A DNA stretch of 64,000 nucleotides, taken from positions 1 to 64,000 of the forward strand of contig NZ_JAJMLW010000004.1 in the NCBI RefSeq assembly GCF_022669055.1, given 5' to 3'. Positions 50,376 to 57,821 of the stretch are shown here, one piece after another. Source of the stretch: Adlercreutzia faecimuris. GTDB taxonomy: Bacteria; Actinomycetota; Coriobacteriia; Coriobacteriales; Eggerthellaceae. The notes under the pieces were generated by a model. The model was not told the origin of the DNA. It searched no databases and saw nothing but the letters and a program-made list of their open reading frames with translations. Within the stretch, counting starts at the first letter, position 1; every line of letters begins with the position of its first letter. The translations under genes and the position numbers were made by a program.

Positions 50376-50382
50376 CGATACG

Positions 50383-50413
50383 AAAGGCCGGGGCCCACGC
50401 CCCGGCCTTTTTC
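50383..50413 (+). terminator. Rho-independent terminator after tRNA-Val
   Basis: AAAGGCCGGGGC (50383-50394) and GCCCCGGCCTTT (50399-50410) pair around CCAC, followed by TT. Confidence 0.9.
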
Positions 50414-50419
50414 GTTGCG

Positions 50420-50517
50420 CCCCCAACCCCCAACCCCCAACCCCCCAACCCCCAACCCCCCAACCTCCGACCCCCGACCCCCGACCCCCGACCCCCGACC
50501 CCCGACCCCCGACCCCT
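50420..50517. repeat. Heptamer repeats CCCCCAA then CCCCCGA
   Basis: About six units of CCCCCAA (with some length variation) change into about seven units of CCCCCGA. The unit changes by one base between the blocks, as expected for slippage and spread. It lies between the tRNA terminator and the second parS site. Confidence 0.85.
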
Positions 50518-50566
50518 CCTGACTTCCCGGCGCCGTTTTGCGTCTTCTTCCTCCTGCTCTCGAAAA

Positions 50567-50582
50567 TGTTTCACGTGAAACA
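50567..50582. promoter_or_regulatory. parS: parS centromere site, second copy
   Basis: TGTTTCACGTGAAACA is again an exact match to the parS consensus, identical to the site at 29166-29181, but here without the larger palindrome. A hairpin CTATTGTCG (50589-50597)/CGACAATAG (50608-50616) follows directly. Confidence 0.85.
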
Positions 50583-50659
50583 CTTGTTCTATTGTCGTGT
50601 GACATTGCGACAATAGCGCCCTTGCGCCCAGCATCCCGTGACGTGTCGGGTGCACCGCC

Positions 50660-50791
50660 ATGACGCTCGCGCGCCGCCGGGGGAGCGCCATCGCGACGCC
50701 CGCGCGCCGCCGGGGTGGTACCGCTGTGACGCTCACGCGCTGCCGGGGCGGCCTTGCCGTGACGCCCGCGCGCCGCCGGGGCGGCTCCGCC
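50660..50791. repeat. Four tandem copies of a 33-base unit
   Basis: Units resembling GTGACGCTCGCGCGCCGCCG plus GGG-rich remainder repeat four times in this GC-rich stretch, with 70-85% identity by eye. An open frame reads through them but has no other support. The surrounding 50583-51038 holds no gene that I can support. Confidence 0.75.
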
Positions 50792-51038
50792 GTGCGTCAT
50801 CGAGCCGTCGGGGCGTCGCTCTCGCGGGGCTCGCGCATCGCGGGGGCGGCGCTGATGGCGGTCGCCGCGCCGCGGGGGACGATGGTCCGCGGCCCTCCGA
50901 GCACGCGTCGCGGCGGCATTCGCCATGCGGGGACGATGGCGGCGTGACGCGGGGCAGCCGCATCTGCGCCGCCGTGTGAGCGCTCCCCAGTTATTGGGGG
51001 TGCCCACAATGGCCTCCGATCGAGAGGACGGAGGTTCT

Positions 51039-51704
51039 ATGAAGCGAAGTCGATCCCTCGCCGTGGGCGTTCTGTGCGCCCTGGGCTGCGCGGTGTGCGT
51101 GGGCGCGTTCCTCATGCAGGTGAGCGACCAGGCCGACGCCGCGCGAGCCGAGGCGCTCGCACGTTATGGCGGCGACCAGCTCGAGGTGTGCGTCGCGCGG
51201 CGGGACATCGCGGCGGGCGAGATCATCGACGAGGGCGCGGTCGACACGGGCCTGTGGGTGGCGGGGCTGCTGCCGGAGGGCGCCGTCACCGCGCGAGGGG
51301 AAATCATGGGCAAGCAGGCGTCGGCGCCCATCCTCAAGGGCGAGGCGATCACCACGCGGCGCATCGGCGCGCCCGCGGCCCAGTCGCTCGACATTCCTGA
51401 GGGGCTCGCGGCCGTGAGCGTTCCCGCGCGGGAGGTGCAGGCGGTGGGCGGCGCGCTCCAGCCGGGGATGCGGGCGGACGTGTACGCCACGGGCGCGAGC
51501 GCCACCGAGCTGCTCGTGCCGCGCGCGTTGATCGTGGCCACGAGCAGCGACGCGTCCGGGCCGCTCGCACCCGGCGCCGTCGCGTGGGTGACGCTGGCGG
51601 TGAGCCCGTCGGCCGTGCAGGAGCTGGTGGCGGCCGCCCAGAATCTCGAGCTCTACTTCGTCCTTCCCACGGGCGGAGGGGAAAGCGGCCGCACCGAGGC
51701 CTAG
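51039..51704 (+). CDS. cpaB: CpaB/RcpC-type Flp pilus assembly protein
   Basis: A 221-residue protein, first gene of the tad locus. A membrane segment at ~7-26 is followed by a SAF domain (LEVCVARRDIAAGEIIDEGA) and the RcpC/CpaB fold with VSVPAREVQAVGGALQPGMRADVY. In Gram-negative bacteria CpaB sits with the secretin; in Gram-positives it is thought to help assemble pili at the outer face of the membrane, perhaps by binding peptidoglycan. GGAGG precedes ATG 51039. Confidence 0.88.
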   Translation: MKRSRSLAVGVLCALGCAVCVGAFLMQVSDQADAARAEALARYGGDQLEVCVARRDIAAGEIIDEGAVDTGLWVAGLLPEGAVTARGEIMGKQASAPILKGEAITTRRIGAPAAQSLDIPEGLAAVSVPAREVQAVGGALQPGMRADVYATGASATELLVPRALIVATSSDASGPLAPGAVAWVTLAVSPSAVQELVAAAQNLELYFVLPTGGGESGRTEA

Positions 51705-51738
51705 GAGAGAGCCGGCGCTGCCGGCGGAAAGGATGGCC

Positions 51739-53451
51739 ATGGGCAACATACTATTCTGCGCTGACCGGGCGTCGCTGGCGAGTCCCGCGTCCCTGGGGTT
51801 GGCGGACGACCTGCTGCGGGAACGCGACTGGCTGGAGGGGCGCTCGGATGCCGTCGAGGCCCGGGCGCGGCTGGCCCAGCAGCCGCCCATCGAGGAGGCC
51901 TGGGTGGCGTCGAGCGACCAGATGGGAGCTGTGAACCTGGCGGCCGCCCTGCGGCGGGACGACGCGCGCATCCCCCTCTACCTGGTGGCGGAGGGCCTGA
52001 GCGGGTCGGAGGTCAGCCGCGCTCAGGCGGCCGGCGTCACGGGGCTGCTCACGCCGGATGGTCTGGCGCGTCGCGTCGCCCACGAGGATCGCCGCCGGCT
52101 GGCCTCGGCGGCGCGCGCGGCGGCCGTGCGGGCGGCCGAGGCGTCGGCGCGTCCGCTCGGAGCCGGGGATGACGCGCGGCTGCCGATAGTGTGCGCCCCG
52201 CGCCCGCCGCGAGACGACGGCGCGTGCGCCTGGGAATGCGACGGCGGCCCAGATGCGGAGGATCCGCTGCCGCCGCCGGCGCCCGCTGTGGAAGCGGGGC
52301 GGGCGGCTGCCGCGCCTGGCGCGCCCGGGGCGCCGTCGGGGGAGCGCGCCCCGGCGCTCTCGCTGTCGGCTGCCGACACGGCGCCGCTGCCGCCTGTGGC
52401 GTTGGCGCCCGCGTCGCCCGCCGCGTCAGCGTCCGCGCCTCGTGTGCCCGTGTCCACCGCGTCGGATCCCGCTGCCCCGGCGGCATCCCCGGCCCCCGCT
52501 CCACCGCCCGCGCCTGCCGCTCCCGCGGCACCGCCGCCGGCATCCGCTCCCGCCGCCGCCCGCCCTCCCGCGTACGTGCTGTCGGTGGTGAGCGGCAGCG
52601 GCGGCGCGGGCAAGAGCACCGTGGCCGTGCTGGCCGCCTGCCTGGCGGCGCGTCGCGGGCTGCGCACGCTGCTCGTCGACGCCGACCTCCAGTTCGGCGA
52701 CGCCGCCGACCTGCTGGGATCCTCCGGCGCCCCCACGGTGGACGAAGTTCTGGCCGATCCGGGCCTGCTCGATGCTCCGGCCGACGCCGGCGTGCCGGCC
52801 CTCGTGGCCGCACCGCACCGCCTCGAGTTGGCAGAGGCCCTGGCGGCCCAGCTCCCGCGCCTGCTGGAGGAGGCGTCGGCCCGCTTCGACGCGGTGGTGG
52901 TCAACACGGGCGCCAGCTGGTCGGAGGGCCACGCCCTCGTCATCGAGCGCAGCGCCCGCACGCTCTTCCTCGTCGACCAGCGCGCTTCGTCGGTGCGGGC
53001 CTGCCGCCACGCGCTCGAGCTGTGCGCGCGGTGCGGCATCGCCACGGGCTCGTTCCTGTTCCTGCTCAACCGCTGCGCCAAGGGCGTGCCGTTCACCTCA
53101 CTCGACGTGTCCTGCGCGCTGCAGGGCGCCCCGGTGAGGGAGCTGCGCGACGGCGGCCCGGCGGTGGAGGAGCTGCTCGGATCGGGGCTGGCCCAGACCC
53201 TGGCCTCCGAGCGCAACGAGCTGCGCGAGTCGCTGGGGGCCGTTCTCGACGACCTGCTCCCCGGGGGCTCGTCGGGTCGGGGCGCCGGCAGGGGCCGGAA
53301 GAGGGGGCGCGGGGCGTCCGAGGCGACTTCTGAGGCGCCCCCTGACGCCGGCCGCCCGCGTGGCCGGGACGCCGGGGGTCGCAAGGCGGGCCGGTGGGGC
53401 CGGCGCCGCGGCCGCCCCGCGGTGCTCGTGGAGGCGGGGGCCGCGCGATGA
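51739..53451 (+). CDS. cpaE: CpaE/TadZ-like MinD-family ATPase
   Basis: A 570-residue cytoplasmic protein. The N-terminal ~120 residues resemble a receiver-like domain; a Pro/Ala-rich linker extends to ~275. The MinD/ParA-type ATPase follows with a deviant Walker A VVSGSGGAGKSTVAVLA and LLVDADLQFGDAADLLG; the C-terminus is basic (SGRGAGRGRKRGRG). TadZ proteins place the pilus machine in the cell. ATG 51739 is preferred to 51733 because the site GGAAAGG ends at 51732. It overlaps cpaF by ATGA. Confidence 0.88.
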   Translation: MGNILFCADRASLASPASLGLADDLLRERDWLEGRSDAVEARARLAQQPPIEEAWVASSDQMGAVNLAAALRRDDARIPLYLVAEGLSGSEVSRAQAAGVTGLLTPDGLARRVAHEDRRRLASAARAAAVRAAEASARPLGAGDDARLPIVCAPRPPRDDGACAWECDGGPDAEDPLPPPAPAVEAGRAAAAPGAPGAPSGERAPALSLSAADTAPLPPVALAPASPAASASAPRVPVSTASDPAAPAASPAPAPPPAPAAPAAPPPASAPAAARPPAYVLSVVSGSGGAGKSTVAVLAACLAARRGLRTLLVDADLQFGDAADLLGSSGAPTVDEVLADPGLLDAPADAGVPALVAAPHRLELAEALAAQLPRLLEEASARFDAVVVNTGASWSEGHALVIERSARTLFLVDQRASSVRACRHALELCARCGIATGSFLFLLNRCAKGVPFTSLDVSCALQGAPVRELRDGGPAVEELLGSGLAQTLASERNELRESLGAVLDDLLPGGSSGRGAGRGRKRGRGASEATSEAPPDAGRPRGRDAGGRKAGRWGRRRGRPAVLVEAGAAR

Positions 53452-54776
53452 CGCTGCTCGAGCGCGCCCGCGCGGCCGAGGCGGCGCCCGTCCCCGGCCG
53501 CCCTGCCCGGACGGCGACGGTGGAGGACCTGCGCCGCAGCGTGCGCGAGCGCCTGGCCATGGAGAAGGTGGCCGCGATGATGGGGGACAACCCCGAGCGC
53601 GCCCGCAACGAGCTGCGCGCCGCGTGCCGCCAGGCGTTCGCCGAGGGCGGGTGGGACGCCGTGACCCCGGTGGAGCGCGAGCGGCTGGTGGCCGACCTGG
53701 TGGACGTGGTGTTCGGCATGGGCCCCATCGACGGGCTGCTGGAGGACGAGACCGTCACCGAGGTGATGGTCAACGGCACCAAGAGCATCTACTACGAGCG
53801 GGACGGCCGGCTCCACCGCAGCCCGGCGCGCTTCGCCAGCGACGAGCAGGTGCGCGTGCTCATCGACCGGATCATCGGCCCGCTGGGCCGGCGCATCGAC
53901 GAGGCGTCGCCGACAGTGAGCGCCCGGCTGCCCCAGGGGCACCGCGTCCACGCCATCATCCCGCCGCTCTCGCCGGACGGCCCGCTGCTGACCATCCGCC
54001 TCTTCTCGCGGCGCGTGATGACGCTCGAGGAGATGGTGGCCCGCGGATCGTTCGGCGACGACTTCCGGCAGCTGCTCGTATGGGCGGTCGTCGCGCGGAA
54101 GAACGTGGCGGTTTCGGGCGGCACGGGCAGCGGCAAGACGACGCTGCTCAACGCGCTGTCGTGCCACATCCCCGCGGGGGAGCGCGTCATCACCATCGAG
54201 GACTCGGCGGAGCTCAAGTTCGACGAGCACCCGCACGTGGTGCGGCTGGAGGCGCGGCCGAGCAACGCCGAGGGGCTCGGGGAGGTGACCATCCGCGAGC
54301 TCGTCATCAACGCGCTGCGCATGAGGCCCGACCGCATCATCGTCGGGGAGTGTCGCGGCGGCGAGGCGCTCGACATGCTCCAGGCCATGAACACGGGCCA
54401 CGAGGGATCGCTCACGACGCTGCACGCCAACGCCCCGCAGGAGGTGGTCGACCGGCTGGTCACCATGGTGCGCTATGCGGTCGACCTGCCGCTCGACGCC
54501 GTGGAGGCGCAAATCGGCGGCGCGTTCGACCTGATCGTCCAGACGGCGCGCGCCCGCGACGGGTCGCGCTTCGTGTCGGCGGCGGCCGAGGTGGTCTTCG
54601 ACGCGCAGCGGCGCGCATGCGTGCTCACGCCGCTCTACGAGCGCGGCCCGGGCGAGGAGCGGGGAAGGTGGCTCGCCGAGCCCGGATGGCTCGACGCGGC
54701 CGTGAGGTGGGGAATCATCGACGAGGAGGAGGTGGTCGCATGGAGGCGGCGACTCTCACGGCAGGCGGCGCGCTAG
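53448..54776 (+). CDS. cpaF: CpaF/TadA secretion ATPase
   Basis: A 442-residue hexameric ATPase that drives Flp pilus assembly. The N-terminal domain has VFGMGPIDGLLEDETVTEVM; the ATPase has Walker A SGGTGSGKTTLLNAL, the Asp box VITIEDSAELKF, Walker B RMRPDRIIVGECRGGEA and the His box GHEGSLTTLHANAP. It overlaps cpaE by 4 bases and tadB by 37. Cytoplasmic, docking on TadB/TadC. Confidence 0.95.
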   Translation: MTLLERARAAEAAPVPGRPARTATVEDLRRSVRERLAMEKVAAMMGDNPERARNELRAACRQAFAEGGWDAVTPVERERLVADLVDVVFGMGPIDGLLEDETVTEVMVNGTKSIYYERDGRLHRSPARFASDEQVRVLIDRIIGPLGRRIDEASPTVSARLPQGHRVHAIIPPLSPDGPLLTIRLFSRRVMTLEEMVARGSFGDDFRQLLVWAVVARKNVAVSGGTGSGKTTLLNALSCHIPAGERVITIEDSAELKFDEHPHVVRLEARPSNAEGLGEVTIRELVINALRMRPDRIIVGECRGGEALDMLQAMNTGHEGSLTTLHANAPQEVVDRLVTMVRYAVDLPLDAVEAQIGGAFDLIVQTARARDGSRFVSAAAEVVFDAQRRACVLTPLYERGPGEERGRWLAEPGWLDAAVRWGIIDEEEVVAWRRRLSRQAAR

Positions 54777-55711
54777 CGGGCGCGGCGGCGGCCGGGCTGG
54801 TGCTGGGCCAGTGGGGGTTCGAGGGGATCGTGCGGGCGCGCCGCGCCCAGGCCGTCGTGGGAGGCGATGGCCCGGGGGCCGCGCCGTGGCTCTTGCGCCA
54901 CGGCGCGCGGCCGCTGCTGCCGGCGGCGCGGCTGCTGCTGCGGGCATGCGGCGCGCACCAGATGGCCCGGGACGCCTGCGCCCTGCTGGCTGAGCGCGGC
55001 GCCGTGTCGTCGCCCGAGGCGGTCGCGAGCCTGCTCCTGCTCGCCTGCGCGGCCCTCGGCGCTACGGCGTGGCTCGCGTCGGGCACGCCGGTGTGCGCTG
55101 CGGCCGTGGCGGCCTGCGTCACCGTGGCCGCGGCGGGCGCCTTGCGAGCCGCCCAGGATCGGCGGCAGGAGGCCCTGCGGGCGGGGGTGCCCGACGCGCT
55201 CCGCTCGATGGGGGTGTGCTTCCGCGCCGGCCTCTCGCTGCCGCAGACCCTGCGGCAGACGGCCGACGAGGTAGGCGGCCCGCTCGGCGCCCTGTTCGCC
55301 CGCGCCGCCGCGCGGCTGGGGACGGGCTGCACGCCGGGGGAGGCCCTCGCCGTCTTCCGCGGCCAGGAGGGGCTGGCGGAGCTGGCCTTCGTGGCGGTGT
55401 CGCTCGACGTGCAGCACCAGAGCGGCGGCAGCCTGGCGTCGGTGCTCGACGCCGCGCGGGAGTCGGTGGAGGGCGAGCTGGAGCTGCGGCGCTCCCTGCG
55501 GGTGCAGACGGCCCAGGCGAAGCTCTCGGCGCGCATCGTGACGCTGATGCCCTTCCTGCTGGTGGCGTTGTTCTCCCTGGTGAGCGAGGGGTTCCTCGAG
55601 CCGTTCTTCGGCAGCCCCGTGGGGGTGGCGCTGCTCGGCGCGGCCCTTGCCATGCAGGCGGCGGGCGTCCTCGCCGTGCGCCACATGCTCGACGTGGGCG
55701 TGGGGCGATGA
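54740..55711 (+). CDS. tadB: TadB-like inner-membrane platform protein
   Basis: A 323-residue protein of the type II secretion F family. Two N-terminal membrane segments, a cytoplasmic F domain (GVPDALRSMGVCFRAGLSLPQTL, LAFVAVSLDVQHQSGGSLAS) and two C-terminal segments are visible. GAGGAGGAGG inside cpaF serves ATG 54740. It overlaps tadC by ATGA; together they form the membrane base of the pilus. Confidence 0.9.
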   Translation: MEAATLTAGGALAGAAAAGLVLGQWGFEGIVRARRAQAVVGGDGPGAAPWLLRHGARPLLPAARLLLRACGAHQMARDACALLAERGAVSSPEAVASLLLLACAALGATAWLASGTPVCAAAVAACVTVAAAGALRAAQDRRQEALRAGVPDALRSMGVCFRAGLSLPQTLRQTADEVGGPLGALFARAAARLGTGCTPGEALAVFRGQEGLAELAFVAVSLDVQHQSGGSLASVLDAARESVEGELELRRSLRVQTAQAKLSARIVTLMPFLLVALFSLVSEGFLEPFFGSPVGVALLGAALAMQAAGVLAVRHMLDVGVGR

Positions 55712-56658
55712 CGGCGGCCGGGGCGCCGGCCGCCTGGGCCGCGGCGGCGTGCGCGTTCGCGGCTCTGCTGGGGCTGTGGGGCTGGGATGCGGCGCGGCGC
55801 TGGCAGCGGAGGCGCTGCCACCGGCGGGCCCTGGGCGGCGCGGAGGCGACGGCCGCCGCGGGATCGACGGCCGCATCGGGCGGCTCGGCGGACGACCGGG
55901 TCGTGGCCTACCTGACGGCGTTGACCCGCCGGCTCGAGGGGGCGGCGCCCCACCGCTGGGCGCCCCCGCCGCTGGGCCGGCCGGCCTGGTTCGGGGATCA
56001 CCTGGCGCGCGCCGGGCTGGGGGACGCCGTGTCGGTCGCGGCCTGCGGCGAGGCGCGGGTGCGCCTGGCGGCGGCCGGCGCGGCCCTGGGCGGCGCGCTC
56101 GGGATGGCGGCCTCGCCCGAGGCGGCCCTGCTGCTGGCGGGCGCCGGCGGCGCGCTCGGATGGCGCGCCCCGCGCTGGGCCGTGGCGCGCCGCAGCCGGC
56201 GCCGGGCCGAGGAGATGGAGCGCCACCTCTCCGAGATGCTGGACGTGGTGGCCCTGGGGCTGCGCAGCGGCCTGTCCTTCGACCGGAGCCTGGCGCTGTA
56301 CGGCGAGCACTTCGACACGCTGCTGGCGGCGTCGCTGACCGGCGCGCGGCGGCAGTGGGAGTGCGGCCTGGCCACGCGCGAGGAGGCGCTGCGGCGCGTG
56401 GCGGCGTCCTACGACTCGCCGCCGTTCACGCGCGTGGTGGAAAACGTCGTGCGGTCGCTGCGCTTCGGCGCGTCGATGGCCGACAGCCTGGAGGACGCGG
56501 CGCGCGAGGCGCGGGCGGCCTACCGGGCGCGCCTGCAGGAGCAGGTGGCGAAGGCGCCGGTGAAGATGATGGTGCCCACGGCGACGCTCATCCTGCCGGC
56601 GATGCTGATGCTGGTGCTGGGCCCGGTGATGCTGGAGCTCATCGGGGGTTTCTCATGA
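55708..56658 (+). CDS. tadC: TadC-like inner-membrane platform protein
   Basis: A 316-residue protein with the same F-domain layout: membrane segments near residues 8-25 and 110-145, cytoplasmic SEMLDVVALGLRSGLSFDRSL and YRARLQEQVAKAPVKMMVPT, and a final pair of membrane segments. It directly follows tadB by a 4-base overlap, the usual tadB-tadC order. Confidence 0.9.
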   Translation: MTAAGAPAAWAAAACAFAALLGLWGWDAARRWQRRRCHRRALGGAEATAAAGSTAASGGSADDRVVAYLTALTRRLEGAAPHRWAPPPLGRPAWFGDHLARAGLGDAVSVAACGEARVRLAAAGAALGGALGMAASPEAALLLAGAGGALGWRAPRWAVARRSRRRAEEMERHLSEMLDVVALGLRSGLSFDRSLALYGEHFDTLLAASLTGARRQWECGLATREEALRRVAASYDSPPFTRVVENVVRSLRFGASMADSLEDAAREARAAYRARLQEQVAKAPVKMMVPTATLILPAMLMLVLGPVMLELIGGFS

Positions 56659-56673
56659 GAGAGGAGAGAAGTC

Positions 56674-56922
56674 ATGGTCAAGGACACGCTGGAGAAGGGG
56701 TGGGCACGCGCGAGGGCGGCCTGGGATCGCGCGGGGCTCACGGCGGCCGCGCTGCCGGGGCGCGTGCGGGCGAAGCTGGCCTGCGAGGCGGGCCAGGGGA
56801 CGACGGAGTACGCCATCCTCGTCGGCATCCTGGTGGTCATCGCCATCCTGGCCATCACGCTGTTCCGCCCCAAGCTCCAGGAGCTGTGGGACGCCATCGC
56901 GACGGGCATCAACGGCTTGTAG
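56674..56922 (+). CDS. flp: Flp-type pilin
   Basis: An 82-residue prepilin. A long basic leader of ~39 residues ends before GQGTTEYAILVGILVVIAIL, with the conserved Glu-Tyr at +5/+6 after the expected Gly-type cleavage point and a hydrophobic helix. Mature pilin would be about 42 residues, usual for Flp. GAGAGGAG lies before ATG 56674. The cleaving peptidase TadV is not encoded in this window. Confidence 0.9.
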   Translation: MVKDTLEKGWARARAAWDRAGLTAAALPGRVRAKLACEAGQGTTEYAILVGILVVIAILAITLFRPKLQELWDAIATGINGL

Positions 56923-57119
56923 GGCTCGCGGCCGACGAGGCGGGCCAGGCCACGGTGGAATACGCCGTGGTGGCCGGGGCGCTCGTGGCCATCGTGCTCG
57001 CCTGCGCGCTGCTCGCCCGTGCGTTGGGGGACGGGATGTTCGTCGACCACGCCCTGGCGGCGGCCTCGCATCACGTGCGGGCGGCCGCGGGCTGGGCGGC
57101 GGACGTGTTCTGCTACTGA
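56886..57119 (+). CDS. Second Flp-like pilin, start uncertain
   Basis: An open frame with AGQATVEYAVVAGALVAIVL, the same cleavage pattern and hydrophobic helix as Flp, ending HVRAAAGWAADVFCY. No ATG is available; GTG 56886, inside flp, is the nearest start with AGGAG (56879-56883) ahead, giving 77 residues. Overlap starts of this kind also occur at tadB. It could be a minor pilin of the same fibre. Confidence 0.65.
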   Translation: MGRHRDGHQRLVGLAADEAGQATVEYAVVAGALVAIVLACALLARALGDGMFVDHALAAASHHVRAAAGWAADVFCY

Positions 57120-57137
57120 GGAAGGAGGGGAGGAAGA

Positions 57138-57821
57138 ATGGCAGGAAGGAGATCGTTCGCGGAAGCTGGGCGACCTGCGGATCCCGCGGTGCCGAGGCGG
57201 GCCGCGGGGCGGCTCGCGGAGCCTGTGGCGCCGGATCGCGCCCGTTCGCGCGGCGCGGACGTCCGACACGGCACGCGGTGTCAAGCGACGCGCCCCCGCG
57301 TCTTCGCGCGCCTCTGCGACGAGCGGGGCCAGGCGACGGTGGAGGCGGCCTTCGCACTCCCGGTGCTGCTCCTGCTGGCGCTCCTCCTCATCCAGCCGGG
57401 CATCGTCCTCTACGACCGCATGGTGATGGAGGCCGCCGCGGCCGAGGGGTGTCGCCTGCTCGCCACGCGGTCGGATGCCATGGGCGACGCGGAGCGGCTC
57501 TGCGAGGAGTACGTCCTGCGCCGCCTGGGGTCGGTGCCGTCCGTCGACTGCTTCCACGTCCACGGCGGCGGCTGCACCTGGCGGGTCGAGCTGGAGGGCG
57601 ACGAGAAGTCGGAGAGGGTGCGCGTCTCGATAGCGACCGAGGTCAGGCCGCTGCCGCTTCTGGACGGCGCGGCGGTGATGGCGGGAATGGCGAACGAGCG
57701 CGGCAACATCGTGGTGTCGGTGGAGCGGTCGATGGCCGTGCAGCCGGCGTGGACGTCGGGGGCGGAGGCCGGGCGCGACCCGGCCCGCTGGATAGGGGCG
57801 TGGGTCGATGGGAACGTATGA
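57138..57821 (+). CDS. TadE-like pseudopilin
   Basis: A 227-residue protein. A long basic N-terminus of ~60 residues precedes the TadE motif CDERGQATVEAAFALPVLLL and one membrane helix. The outer part has paired cysteines (CFHVHGGGC) and would face outward. AAGGAGGGGAGG precedes ATG 57138. Its end overlaps the next gene by 14 bases. Confidence 0.85.
   Translation: MAGRRSFAEAGRPADPAVPRRAAGRLAEPVAPDRARSRGADVRHGTRCQATRPRVFARLCDERGQATVEAAFALPVLLLLALLLIQPGIVLYDRMVMEAAAAEGCRLLATRSDAMGDAERLCEEYVLRRLGSVPSVDCFHVHGGGCTWRVELEGDEKSERVRVSIATEVRPLPLLDGAAVMAGMANERGNIVVSVERSMAVQPAWTSGAEAGRDPARWIGAWVDGNV

Noticed and set aside
49981-50517. Possible CRISPR array
   Set aside because: Repeats are directly tandem without unique spacers and no cas genes are present.
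50638-50979. A 113-codon frame upstream of cpaB
   Set aside because: It is mainly the 33-base minisatellite read in frame, without ribosome site or family match.
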